A stretch of DNA of 64,000 nt from NCBI RefSeq assembly GCF_014145225.1, contig NZ_JABVCQ010000001.1, positions 114,987 to 178,986 on the forward strand. The letters are read 5' to 3'. Numbering within the stretch: position 1 is the stretch's first letter; each line of letters starts with the position of its first letter. Positions 10,263-19,372 of this stretch are shown piece after piece. Below the pieces are notes generated by a model. That model was not told where the DNA came from, did not search any database, and was given only the letters and a program-made list of their open reading frames with translations. The position numbers were made by a program, and so were the translations under genes. The DNA is from Thiospirillum jenense. GTDB taxonomy: Bacteria > Pseudomonadota > Gammaproteobacteria > Chromatiales > Chromatiaceae.

Positions 10263-13106
10263 TTAAAGCGTGTCTAATAACCCCGGAATCTGCGCAATTG
10301 CCGTCGTCACAGTCGCGGCATCAGCGGTGACATCCCGAATGATTTGCGCACCTAATGTCTGCAAATGCGTTTGGCGTTCGGGGGTTAATGCGTTATAAGC
10401 AATGCCGCGCTCGGCTTGCGCATTGGCGAATGCCAAACCGACCTGCACTTGATTATTAAACCGCGCCATGTCAATTGCCGCATCTGCATTCGCCCACCCG
10501 CCATCAATTAACGCAATAATCATCTGATCGCGGGTCACATGACTGGTGCTTAATTCGCCTAACCAATAATTTTTACCCGTTTCATCTGCTGCGCGATTAA
10601 AAATGTTGTGATACAGCGCGTCAATCAAGACATCATTACCAGTTTCCGCTGGATACAACGCTCGCACCGTGTCATTATCAAAAAACGCCTGCGCAACGGT
10701 CGTTGGTGTCCAACTGCCGCCGCGTAATTCATTAATCCAATACTGCAAACCATCATTGTCCGGCGCATAACCGAGAGTGGCAATATAAATCTCCGTAATC
10801 CGCTCGGCATTCGTGCGCGTTGACGGTTGATAATTAATGATGCGGAAGTTTTGATGCGGTTCTGACCATTGCAAAATCAATTGATCGCCAAAGTTGGGGA
10901 AATCAGTCACCGTGTGTTGATGTTGCACACCGGTAATAGACCCTAATCCGCCTGGCGTGGCAATGGTGAATTGACGAATTGCCACCACTGCGCCATCAAT
11001 AGTTAATAGCATTTGATGCGCGCCATCGGCGTAATCATTCCAGTTAATTGCCAGCGCGTAGCCGTTATTAGTATCGCCGCAAATGGATTGCGTGTCACCG
11101 CGGCCGCTGCCATAAGGGGCAATTAACGTGGTGCCGTCTAATGTGAATGAAACACTGCTTGCATCGCACGCCCAACCACGAATTAACGCTCGGCCGCTTT
11201 CAATCCCGCCATCAGTCGGACTTTCCCAATTGCCATTGGCGGCGCGTTCAATTGAAAAAGCGCGGGCGGCGCTATTGGTGACAACGAAATTTTGATTGGG
11301 TTCTGACCAGGTTAATAGCGTGTTTTGACCCGCCGCGGGGAAGTCAACAACGGTGGTAGTTTTGATTACACCAGTTAAAAAATTCTCGTCACCCAAGCGC
11401 GTGACCATGACAGCAGCGCGAGTCAATTCCACGCCGTCCGCAATGAGTTTTAACGCATGTCCACCCGTGTTGTAATCACTCCAGTTAATTGCCGCAGCGA
11501 AGCCATTATTGGTGTCATTACACACGGTTTGACTGTCTAATCGTTCGGCACCATAAGCAATTTGAAAGGCTTCTTCATTGTCAACTTTCACCGTCACTTG
11601 ATTGGCATTACACACCCACCCATGCACCACGCCAATGCCGCTTTCATAACTGCCGTTCACTGGGCTATCTAATTGGTATTGATTGGTTAATTGGCTGAAA
11701 TTAGCCGTGACATCAGTGGCGGCATTGATTGTCAAAATACAGGGCGCGGTGCCAGTGCAAGCGCCGCCCCAGCCGAGAAATTGCCAGCCGTTATTCGGTT
11801 GTGCAGTTAAGCTAACAAGCGTGCCGGCCGAATAGGTGCCACTGCATACAACGCCAATGCATTCATTATTATCAGCGCTGGGGCTGCTATTCACGCTGCC
11901 GCCGCCATTTAGCGTTAAACTGAATGGAAAAGAGACGGTAGGTTCAAACGATTGGCTATTACGCACAAGACGAACATAATTAACGCTGTCACGAAAAAGA
12001 CTGGTGGGATAACCAGTTTCAAATTGTACTAGCCAGGCGCGGTTAGAATAAAATGTGTAGGGTGAACTGGTCCAGAAAAAAGCTCCTGGTGTATTCGGAA
12101 AATACGCTGCATCTATTGCCGGTGCTGAATAATGCGTTGCAACTAACGATTGCAATTCTTTAATGCTCGGCACCCGCCAGTCGGTATGACCACCTAAAGT
12201 AGATCGTTGCGCGGCTGCTAATGCTGTATTCCAAGACATTGACGTGGCCGTGCCTAAACAGATGGCGCTAGTTTGACCTTCACTACATTTAGCCCACATC
12301 AGACCGCTATTCGTTTGAGTGACAGTCCCATCACCATGATCTATTAAATTATCATTAGAAGAATCACCACGCACGAGACGCACCGAAAGGCTATTCGCCG
12401 ACAGATCAGTATTCCAATGGAGTGTATAGGCATTGCCTATATCAAAACCCACAACCCAGATGCTATCCGATTCATTCACACTGGGTGAGTGTGACCAGAA
12501 TACGTTTGATGTATTCGGAAAATAATTATCATCAATTGCGAAGCCAGTGCGGTCATAATGCACAATGCCAATGAGTTCTTGTATATTTGGCATTCGCCAA
12601 TCGTTAAATCCGCATAATCCACTGGCATTAACGTCCTGCACAAATTTTTCAGTATCACAGCGGCCGGGTATTAGACAAGTGTTAATGCCGCTGGCAATAC
12701 CGCCTAAATTGGAATCAAACCATGTATAGGTCCAATTCGCATCATGCAAATCACCTGTGGTGGTTTTCATTTCCCAGATTAACCCGGTGACATTATCGCG
12801 GACGCAACTGTGATTGGTTGCCGTTGCGGGTAATTCATTGCCATTGGCATCTAATTTAGTGAAATCAAAACCCGCATCACCGCCACCAATTTTAATTAAC
12901 GTTCCCGCGCTTGCTTCTGCATCGCGGCCGTAGTCGGCATCTTGACGTGGAAAACCATCCACAGGGCAAAGCAAGTCATTCTCAATTTCATTTGAACAGG
13001 TGGTAATGCCAGTATCGTTTAATGCTGCATACGCTGGTGTGGCAGCAATGGCAGCGAATAATGACAACGCCATTGTCGCGTGGCAGTACAGGTGTTTTAT
13101 TTTCAC
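10263..13106 (-). CDS. Secreted Lcl(DUF1566)x2 - beta repeat - DUF4214 protein
   Basis: 947-residue member of the local DUF4214 family. GTG start at 13106 with GGAG about nine bases upstream, then a signal peptide ending near TPAYA. Two Lcl/DUF1566 domains follow (about 30-245 and 250-385; GFNDWRMPNIQEL, GHTDWRVPSIKEL), then one Gly/Cys repeat (FLGWGGACTGTAPC), then two copies of an unnamed module (ESGIGVVHGWVC...INWSDY...WSEPNQNF). The C-terminus is DUF4214 (IYIATLGYAPDNDGLQYWI, NIFNRAADETGKNYWLGEL). DUF1566 belongs to the C-type-lectin-like ligand-binding group. Unlike the paralogue at 21979, its two domains show no recent mutagenic homing pattern. Ligand and anchoring are unknown. Confidence 0.85.
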   Translation of the reverse strand: MKIKHLYCHATMALSLFAAIAATPAYAALNDTGITTCSNEIENDLLCPVDGFPRQDADYGRDAEASAGTLIKIGGGDAGFDFTKLDANGNELPATATNHSCVRDNVTGLIWEMKTTTGDLHDANWTYTWFDSNLGGIASGINTCLIPGRCDTEKFVQDVNASGLCGFNDWRMPNIQELIGIVHYDRTGFAIDDNYFPNTSNVFWSHSPSVNESDSIWVVGFDIGNAYTLHWNTDLSANSLSVRLVRGDSSNDNLIDHGDGTVTQTNSGLMWAKCSEGQTSAICLGTATSMSWNTALAAAQRSTLGGHTDWRVPSIKELQSLVATHYSAPAIDAAYFPNTPGAFFWTSSPYTFYSNRAWLVQFETGYPTSLFRDSVNYVRLVRNSQSFEPTVSFPFSLTLNGGGSVNSSPSADNNECIGVVCSGTYSAGTLVSLTAQPNNGWQFLGWGGACTGTAPCILTINAATDVTANFSQLTNQYQLDSPVNGSYESGIGVVHGWVCNANQVTVKVDNEEAFQIAYGAERLDSQTVCNDTNNGFAAAINWSDYNTGGHALKLIADGVELTRAAVMVTRLGDENFLTGVIKTTTVVDFPAAGQNTLLTWSEPNQNFVVTNSAARAFSIERAANGNWESPTDGGIESGRALIRGWACDASSVSFTLDGTTLIAPYGSGRGDTQSICGDTNNGYALAINWNDYADGAHQMLLTIDGAVVAIRQFTIATPGGLGSITGVQHQHTVTDFPNFGDQLILQWSEPHQNFRIINYQPSTRTNAERITEIYIATLGYAPDNDGLQYWINELRGGSWTPTTVAQAFFDNDTVRALYPAETGNDVLIDALYHNIFNRAADETGKNYWLGELSTSHVTRDQMIIALIDGGWANADAAIDMARFNNQVQVGLAFANAQAERGIAYNALTPERQTHLQTLGAQIIRDVTADAATVTTAIAQIPGLLDTL

Positions 13107-13232
13107 AGGATTTGCTCCAGTTAAAGGAAAAGCGCAGTTGAATTATGGTTAAATTGAGACAGCCAACTTAACCCAACAGCAGTTAAAAATGCAATTTTAA
13201 TCTAATCTGTTGTTTCCTAACATAATCAAATG

Positions 13233-14252
13233 TTAAGTTTTATTCAGCATCACCAGTCGAGTCAGCACGATTGACAGCAGCAGCGCCAATGCCAATGGCC
13301 ATGCAAATAACTCTTTAAATGGCCGCCAGTGCGTTTGATCGGAAGCCACTGGTTCTATTTGATCGAGCAAGGCATAAATACGCTGTAATTCCTGCACATC
13401 CCGCGCTCGAAAATACCGTCCGCCGGTGAGATTGGCAATTGATGTTAAAGTTTCTTCATCTAATGGATTATTCCCCAATAATAATCCAAATCCGCGTGGC
13501 TCTGCGCCAATTCCAATGGTGTAAATGCGGATTTTAGCCGCCGCTGCTAATTCGGCCGCTTTTTGCGGGGCAATGACACCAGCGGTATTCGCGCCATCAG
13601 TTAAAAGAATTAACACCGGCGGCAGTTGATCGGGATTCATCGCAGCGCGAGTGCGCAAACGTTTCACCGCTAATCCAATTGAATCACCCACTGCCGTCTC
13701 ACGTCCAGCCAATCCAATGGCCGCTTCAAATAATAAGGTACGCACGGTTTTACGATCAAAAGTTAAGGGCGCTTGCAAATACGCTTGTTGCCCAAATAGA
13801 ATTAACCCGACGCGGTCGCCAATACGCCGTTCAATAAAATCTCCGGCAACCGCTTTGACGGCAGTTAACCGATCCACTACGCGGTTACTAATCACCATGT
13901 CTTCTTCACTCATTGAGCCAGAGATGTCCACTGCTAATAAGAGATCGCGGCCGCTGACGGGTAAAGCAATTGGTTCACCGAGCCATTGTGGACGGGCGGC
14001 GGTAATAATGAGTAAACACCAAATGATGATGGCAAGTGCGAATAACCAGCGCCGCTTAGGTAATGAACTTGAATCATAATCTGCTGATTCATTTTGATTT
14101 AATAAGGCTGCATAAGCAGGCAAATACAGCGCATCATTTTCATTAACAATCACGGTGGGCGGTGGTGGTGGTAATAACCAATAAACCAGCGCGGGTAATG
14201 GCAAAGCGATGAATACCCACGAATGGGCGAAAATAAAATTGGTCAGCGTCAT
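13233..14252 (-). CDS. VWA domain membrane protein, BatA-like
   Basis: 339 residues. An N-terminal hydrophobic segment (FIFAHSWVFIALPLPALVYWLL) and a second one (WLFALAIIIWCLLIITAA) precede a von Willebrand A domain with a complete MIDAS (LLAVDISGSMSEEDM, then ILLTDGANTAG). A final transmembrane helix (FAWPLALALLLSIVLTRLV) closes the protein. Start chosen at ATG 14252, which overlaps the TGA of the upstream DUF4381 gene as ATGA and implies translational coupling. BatA proteins normally belong to aerotolerance-type operons with a MoxR ATPase and DUF58; neither is visible here, so the operon looks incomplete. Confidence 0.88.
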   Translation of the reverse strand: MTLTNFIFAHSWVFIALPLPALVYWLLPPPPPTVIVNENDALYLPAYAALLNQNESADYDSSSLPKRRWLFALAIIIWCLLIITAARPQWLGEPIALPVSGRDLLLAVDISGSMSEEDMVISNRVVDRLTAVKAVAGDFIERRIGDRVGLILFGQQAYLQAPLTFDRKTVRTLLFEAAIGLAGRETAVGDSIGLAVKRLRTRAAMNPDQLPPVLILLTDGANTAGVIAPQKAAELAAAAKIRIYTIGIGAEPRGFGLLLGNNPLDEETLTSIANLTGGRYFRARDVQELQRIYALLDQIEPVASDQTHWRPFKELFAWPLALALLLSIVLTRLVMLNKT

Positions 14253-14722
14253 AGGGTGCGTTCCAGCCAAGTGCGGGCGGCGGCAATTGCTGCTGCGGTG
14301 TCGTTATTTGGTAGCGCGGGCGCGTAGGGGCCGGCGGCCAACAGTTGCCCGACGCCGTGTTGAAATTGCCCATAACCCCCTGTTTGGTCAAGAAATTTTA
14401 GCCAGTCTGCACCGCTTAAACTGGCGATGCCCGGCTCGGTGGCGAAGCGGTGCAGGGCGACACGTTTGAGCAGGCTGGCGATGGCGGCGATTTGCGCGGG
14501 GCTTGGATTTAATGCGGCGATCTGCGCTAATTCAATTAAAACTTGGGTGCGCAATTGTCGCCGGCGCCACCAGCGATAAAGCATGATTCCGCTAATGATT
14601 AACAGGATCGTAGTCGCGCCAATCAATAGCCACCAACCGATTGCCGGTGGCCACCAGGCGGGTGATGAGAGGTAAAGATCGCGTAATGGGAGTGGGAATG
14701 AAACGGGGGCAGTTGGTGTCAT
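14249..14722 (-). CDS. DUF4381 family membrane protein
   Basis: 157 residues: proline-rich start, LYLSSPAWWPPAIGWWLL leading into one transmembrane helix (LLIGATTILLIISGIMLY), a basic stretch RWWRRRQLR, then a cytoplasmic helical part. This is the DUF4381 layout, and such proteins regularly precede BatA-type VWA proteins, as here. Its stop overlaps the VWA start. Function is unknown; probably a membrane partner of the VWA protein. Confidence 0.82.
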   Translation of the reverse strand: MTPTAPVSFPLPLRDLYLSSPAWWPPAIGWWLLIGATTILLIISGIMLYRWWRRRQLRTQVLIELAQIAALNPSPAQIAAIASLLKRVALHRFATEPGIASLSGADWLKFLDQTGGYGQFQHGVGQLLAAGPYAPALPNNDTAAAIAAARTWLERTL

Positions 14723-15642
14723 GGTTAAGGGTGATTTTAATTGATTAAATGTAGGATGTGCTGAGTATATTTATCGTATTTATCACACTGAGTTGATGGT
14801 TGATGAATGATAACGGCGATATAATAGAGTTGTTCTGACGCAAATTTTTAATAACTGATCGTTCCCACGCTGGAGCGTGGGAACGATCAACCCGCTGATT
14901 TTGTTAGTCAAAACAACTTTAAATAGGTCGTCATGCGATTGCTAGGTCATTCTAAATGTACACGAGTACTGATCGCAAATTCGATTCCGCAAACAAAATC
15001 GTCATTCCCGCAACAGCGCAGGGCTGTTAAGTTCTAATTAACCACCAATTAAAACTGCGCCCCTCGTCATTCCCGTTTTCGCGGGAATCATGGCTGTTAA
15101 GTTCTTTGGATAAGGCAATTGTCATTCCCGCGAAAGCGGGAAACCAGAATGCGCCGTTGCTGGATTCCCGCATAAGCGGGAATGACGATGAGGGCATTAG
15201 AGTTGTTTTGACTAACAAAATCAGCGGGTTGATCGTTCCCACGCTCCAGCGTGGGAACGTGATATTTCAAGAATCAGTTGGTTAGAATTGAAAACTGAAG
15301 TCAGCTGTTCGTTATCATTCAATTATTATTCTATTGTTGTTCCAACGTTTGAATGATTGATTATTATCAAGTATGATGCTGCTCAAAATGTAACTACTTG
15401 ATTTTCAAAGAAGAGTGCGTCCCCACGCTGGAGCGTGGGAACGATCAGTTATTAAAAATTTGCGTTAGAACAACTCTATTTTTGATTAGCGGTTAATTAG
15501 AACTTAACAGCCCTGCGCTTTCGCGGGAATGACGAAGACCAATTCAGCAATGGGTTTATATTGGCTTGACTATATCTAACTTTAGATGCCCCCCGTGCTT
15601 GGCTTCTAGTCATGCGCTTGTTTTTAATTAAAACAGGTCTAA
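14723..15642. repeat. Gene-free repeat cluster with nested inverted repeats
   Basis: About 0.9 kb without a gene. It holds three type 1 REP palindromes (14860-14885, 15234-15259, 15418-15443). Flanking unique sequence is also inverted: arms 14823-14885 and 15418-15480 are near-identical in opposite orientation, and inside them arms 14860-14918 and 15201-15259 are likewise inverted. The centre (15001-15190) is a mosaic of the TTAAGTTC-ended element described at 34450-34550 and short ATTCCCGC...GCGGGAAT hairpins; another fragment lies at 15481-15535. Confidence 0.75.
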
Positions 15643-15668
15643 TAAAAAAACCGGCACGAGGCCGGTTG
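15643..15668 (-). terminator. Rho-independent terminator of the RCC1/DUF4214 gene
   Basis: On the minus strand a perfect 6-bp stem ACCGGC/GCCGGT with a 5-base loop (15650-15666) is followed by seven T (15649-15643). Terminators of the same design follow the paralogues at 19373 and 30208, together with a conserved stretch around ATGATGCGCAATGG. Confidence 0.85.
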
Positions 15669-15725
15669 AATATACACTGAATACTAGCAGTGCGAATCGT
15701 CCGTGATGCGCAATGGCGTTGTTAA

Positions 15726-18551
15726 TCAATCATGCAGCAGCGCTAATAAATTGGGGATATTCGCAATCGCCGCATCACGGGTGGCCGGATCGGCGGTGAC
15801 GGTGGCCAATACCTCGGCGCCGGCGCGCTTGAGGATACCCTGGTTTTCTGGACTCAGGGCGTCAAATACCACGCCTTGCGCAGCCTGATAGGCGGCAAAG
15901 GCCTCGCCGACCTCGACTCGATGGCCAAAGCGGGCCATGTCGGTGGCGGCCTCGGGGTTAGTCCAGCCGGCTTCAATCAGGCTGATGATCACCTGATTGC
16001 GGCTGATGCGCCCAGCGGCGAGTTCCCCGAGCCAATATGCCCGTCCGGTGGCATCGGGTGCCCGCCCGAAGAGGTTCTGATAGAGCGCATCAACCAGCGC
16101 CTCGTTGCCGGATTCCGGTGGATAGAGCGCTTGCACCGTTTCGTTGTCAAAGAAACTCTGCGCGACTGAGGTGGGTGTCCAGCCGCCGGTCTGGAGGTTG
16201 CCGCTCCAGTATTGCAGCCCGTCGTTATCCGGGGCATAGCCCAGGGTGGCGATGTAAATCTCAATCACCCGCCAGAGGGTGTCGCGGTTGGTACTCATGG
16301 GCACATAGGCGCTTAGGCGGAAGTTCTGATGGGGTTCCGACCATTGCAGGGTCAGACGGTCGCCGGGGTAGGGAAAATCCTTGACCTCGTGGCGGCTTTG
16401 GACACCGGTGACTGTGCCTTGACCGGCCGGGGTGGCGATGGTGAAGGTGCGGGTTTCGACCTGCAGGGCGTCTATGACTAGCTCGATCTGATGGTCACCG
16501 TCGCTGTAGTCGTTCCAGTTGATGGCCAGTGCGTAGCCGTTGTTGGTATCACCACACAGGCTCTGGGTGTCTTCGCGTGCGCTGCCATAGGGCAGGGTGA
16601 GGACTGTGCCATCCAGACTGGCGGTGAGGGTGGTGGCTTCGCAGGCCCAGCCGCGAATCAGCGACCGACCGCTTTCGGTGCTACCGGTCTGGGGGCTTTC
16701 CCAGTTGCTTGAACCGCTGGCGGCGCGTTGGGATGATCTGGCTGCGGCGTTGGTGACGACGAAGTTCTGATGCGGCTCAGACCAGACCAGTGCGGTGCTG
16801 AGACCGCTGGCGGGGAAATCTACCACGCTGGTACTGGCGCTTCTGCCGGTCAGATATTCCTGACCCAGGGTGGTGACTGTGACTTGGGCCTGGGTGAGTT
16901 CATGGCCAGCGGCGAGCAGTTTGACGCTGTGGGTGCCGTTGCCGTACTCGTTCCAGTTGATGGCGGCGGCAAAGCCGTTGGCGGTGTCACCACAGACGGC
17001 CTGGCTGTCAGGGCGCTCGGCGCCGTAGGCGGCACGGATGCTGTCGCTGCCGATCACTAGGTCGATGTCGCCACCTTCGCACACCCAGCCCGAGGCGACG
17101 CCCATACCGCTCTCGAAGCTGCCGTTGACCGGGCTGTCAAGCTGATAGCGATTGCTCAGTGCGCTGAAGTTGGCGGTGACGGCGGTCGGCGCAGTGATCG
17201 TCAGGGCGCACTCGCCGGTGCCAGTGCAGGCGCCGCCCCAGCCGGTGAAGCTGAAGCCGGCATCGGGGATGGCGGTGAGGGTGACGGCGGTGCCGCTGTT
17301 ATAGCTCTCGCTGCAATCGCCGGGGCAGGCGATCTGGCCGTCGGTGCTGGTCACCTGGCCGGAGCCGATCAGGGTCACGGAAAGGCTGGATGCGCTCGCC
17401 GTTGACCATTGCACCTGGACGGGGGTGAGTCGGTTGGTTGTCGTTCCATCGCCAAGCGTGCCGAGCAAATTGTATCCCCACGCCCACAGGGTGCCATCGC
17501 TCCTCAAGGCAAGGCTATGTGCCTCTCCGGCGGCAATGGCGATGACATCGCTGAACACCTGGATCGGCGTCAACCGATCTGTCGTGCTTCCATCGCCGAG
17601 TTCACCTTGGCTGTTGTCCCCCCACGCCCACAAGGTGCCGTCGCTCTTGGTGGCCAGGCTATGAAAAGTGCCTCCGGTCACGGCCATGACGTCGGTCATG
17701 ATCCGAACCGGCGTCCATTGATCGGTTTGACTGCCATCGCCGAGCTGGTCGTTTTCGTTCGCGCCCCAGGCCCAAAGAGTGCCGTCGGTGGTGATCGCGA
17801 AACTAAAGTGATGGCCAGCCGCCACCGCTTTAACTCCACTCATTACCTGCGCTGGCGTGGAGCGATCTCTCCCAGTGCCATCGCCCAACTGACCGCGTTC
17901 ATTTTGCCCCCAAGCCCACAGGGTGCCGTCACTTTTGAGGGCAAGACTGTGAAAATCGCCCGCCGCAACAGCCGTGACGCCGTTTAGCACCTGGACTGGC
18001 GTAAGACGACTGGTTGTGCTGCCATCGCCCAGTTGCCCGTAGTCGTTGTTTCCCCATGTCCATAGGGTGCCGTCGCCATTGAGAGCAAGGCCATGAACAT
18101 AGCCGCCTGCCACGGCGGTGCATCCGCCCGATACCTGAACCGGACTGAATTGTTCAACCGTGGTGCCATTACCAAGTTGGCCCTCCTCGTTGTTTCCCCA
18201 TGTCCAGAGCGTGCCATCGCTCTTGCAAGAGAGACTGAAATCGTTGCCGGCCGCTACTGATGCGACTCCACTGAAAACCTGAGCTGGCGTCAGTTGCTGG
18301 GACAGATTTGCATCGCCGAGGCCGAGTCGGCCATCACGGTTGTATCCCCAAGCCCACAGAGTGCCGTCGCTTTTCAGCGCGAGACTGTGATAACTGCCCG
18401 CCGCCAGCACTGGAGTCGTCGTGCTTCCAGCCCTCGCCTCCAGAATCAGAAGCTGCCCGATGACCAGGGAAAATCCCAGCATGAAAACCAAGGCGCGCCA
18501 GGAGACCGCACGACAACACGCGACGGCGGCGCAACGATTGAGCCAATTCAT
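15726..18551 (-). CDS. Secreted RCC1-propeller - beta repeat - DUF4214 protein
   Basis: 941 residues from ATG 18551, chosen because AGAGGTG sits eight bases upstream; the frame stays open to 18608. A signal/membrane segment (RALVFMLGFSLVIGQLLI) is followed by about seven RCC1-type repeats (SDGTLWAWGYN..GRLGLGD; about 55-400), which form a beta-propeller. Then come one Gly/Cys repeat (FTGWGGACTGTGEC), two unnamed ESGMGVASGWVC...WSEPHQNF modules also present in the protein at 10263, and C-terminal DUF4214 ending LLALLHD. The gene is clearly GC-richer and uses CTG/GCC/GGC far more than its paralogues, which suggests acquisition from a GC-rich relative. Confidence 0.85.
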   Translation of the reverse strand: MNWLNRCAAVACCRAVSWRALVFMLGFSLVIGQLLILEARAGSTTTPVLAAGSYHSLALKSDGTLWAWGYNRDGRLGLGDANLSQQLTPAQVFSGVASVAAGNDFSLSCKSDGTLWTWGNNEEGQLGNGTTVEQFSPVQVSGGCTAVAGGYVHGLALNGDGTLWTWGNNDYGQLGDGSTTSRLTPVQVLNGVTAVAAGDFHSLALKSDGTLWAWGQNERGQLGDGTGRDRSTPAQVMSGVKAVAAGHHFSFAITTDGTLWAWGANENDQLGDGSQTDQWTPVRIMTDVMAVTGGTFHSLATKSDGTLWAWGDNSQGELGDGSTTDRLTPIQVFSDVIAIAAGEAHSLALRSDGTLWAWGYNLLGTLGDGTTTNRLTPVQVQWSTASASSLSVTLIGSGQVTSTDGQIACPGDCSESYNSGTAVTLTAIPDAGFSFTGWGGACTGTGECALTITAPTAVTANFSALSNRYQLDSPVNGSFESGMGVASGWVCEGGDIDLVIGSDSIRAAYGAERPDSQAVCGDTANGFAAAINWNEYGNGTHSVKLLAAGHELTQAQVTVTTLGQEYLTGRSASTSVVDFPASGLSTALVWSEPHQNFVVTNAAARSSQRAASGSSNWESPQTGSTESGRSLIRGWACEATTLTASLDGTVLTLPYGSAREDTQSLCGDTNNGYALAINWNDYSDGDHQIELVIDALQVETRTFTIATPAGQGTVTGVQSRHEVKDFPYPGDRLTLQWSEPHQNFRLSAYVPMSTNRDTLWRVIEIYIATLGYAPDNDGLQYWSGNLQTGGWTPTSVAQSFFDNETVQALYPPESGNEALVDALYQNLFGRAPDATGRAYWLGELAAGRISRNQVIISLIEAGWTNPEAATDMARFGHRVEVGEAFAAYQAAQGVVFDALSPENQGILKRAGAEVLATVTADPATRDAAIANIPNLLALLHD

Positions 18552-18658
18552 ACAACACACCTCTGGTTGCAATTGAGCGTTTGGACTGGAGAGAACGGCC
18601 GGATGCATTCCCGCCGCGACTCAAGTTTAGCCCACGACCGTTGTGTGGGAACACTCCC

Positions 18659-19144
18659 TCAAACACCATGCGTTGCATCGCAGGTGGACGGATCGGCAAT
18701 GACGGTGACGCGCACTTCCTCAACAAACACGTCTTGAATCGCAGCCGTCTCAATCAACCGTTCTGTCCACAAATTTAATTGCTCAGTCGTGGCAGTTTCA
18801 ATACGCAACACGAGTGCATCCGGCACCGCATCAAAGCGCCGGTTTAATAGGCGTAACAATAATTCTGCCTTGTCTTTTGTTTCACCTTCCAATCGTCCTT
18901 TTATTTCACCTTCAATACGCCATTTTTCAATCCCGCGTTGCTCCGCTTCAATCCGCCGCAACTCAGCCCATTCTAGTTGCTCGTGTAAATACCGCTGATC
19001 GCCTAACCACATCTCACGTTTTTCGACATCATCCAATTCGTCTTCACTCCAGCTCTCTCGATTAGCTAATTCCAACGCTTGCAGAATAGCCGGCTCGGTG
19101 GTTAATGATGTTGGAATTGTGGTTAAATCACTAGCAGTTTTCAA
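18659..19144 (-). pseudogene. Truncated Rpn/PD-(D/E)XK transposase-like gene (C-terminal part)
   Basis: 161 residues matching only the C-terminal part of Rpn-family recombination-promoting nuclease/putative transposase proteins: ALELANRESWSEDELDDVEKR, a charged coiled segment, and LLLRLLNRRFDAVPDALVLRIETAT. The N-terminal nuclease domain is absent and not found upstream, so it is probably a 5'-truncated relic. A shorter relic of the same end is at 29919-30062. The frame is still open and might yield a small protein. Confidence 0.7.
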
Positions 19145-19291
19145 GAAATATAACCAACGATCTAACGGCGTTTAAAAAACTGATTAAAATCGCTTGGCTG
19201 TTTTCAGAGCCGAAAATCTTTTTGAACGTGTAATCAATTTAGGATTGAGAAAACGCAAGTTTTACTGCTCCGTTGATTGATTAAACCACAA

Positions 19292-19315
19292 TAAAAAACC
19301 GGCACGCGGCCGGTT
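19292..19315 (-). terminator. Rho-independent terminator of the 19373 gene
   Basis: Minus-strand hairpin with stem ACCGGC/GCCGGT (19298-19314) and T-run 19297-19293. The sequence between it and the stop codon (CGTCCATGATGCGCAATGG) is conserved at the paralogues ending at 15726 and 30208. Confidence 0.82.
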
Positions 19316-19372
19316 GAATATACGCTGAATACCTATACTACACATCGTCCATGATGCGCAATGGTGTTTTAA

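Noticed and set aside
10263..13106. The Lcl domains of the 10263 protein as further DGR variable regions
   Set aside because: Their corresponding segments (about 11955-12085 and 12370-12500) differ throughout, including third codon positions, and share no invariant backbone with each other or with the 22560/22977 pair.
14823..15535. A CRISPR-like array from the repeated palindromes
   Set aside because: Repeats occur in both orientations with irregular spacing and their flanks are duplicated; there are no uniform spacers and no cas genes.
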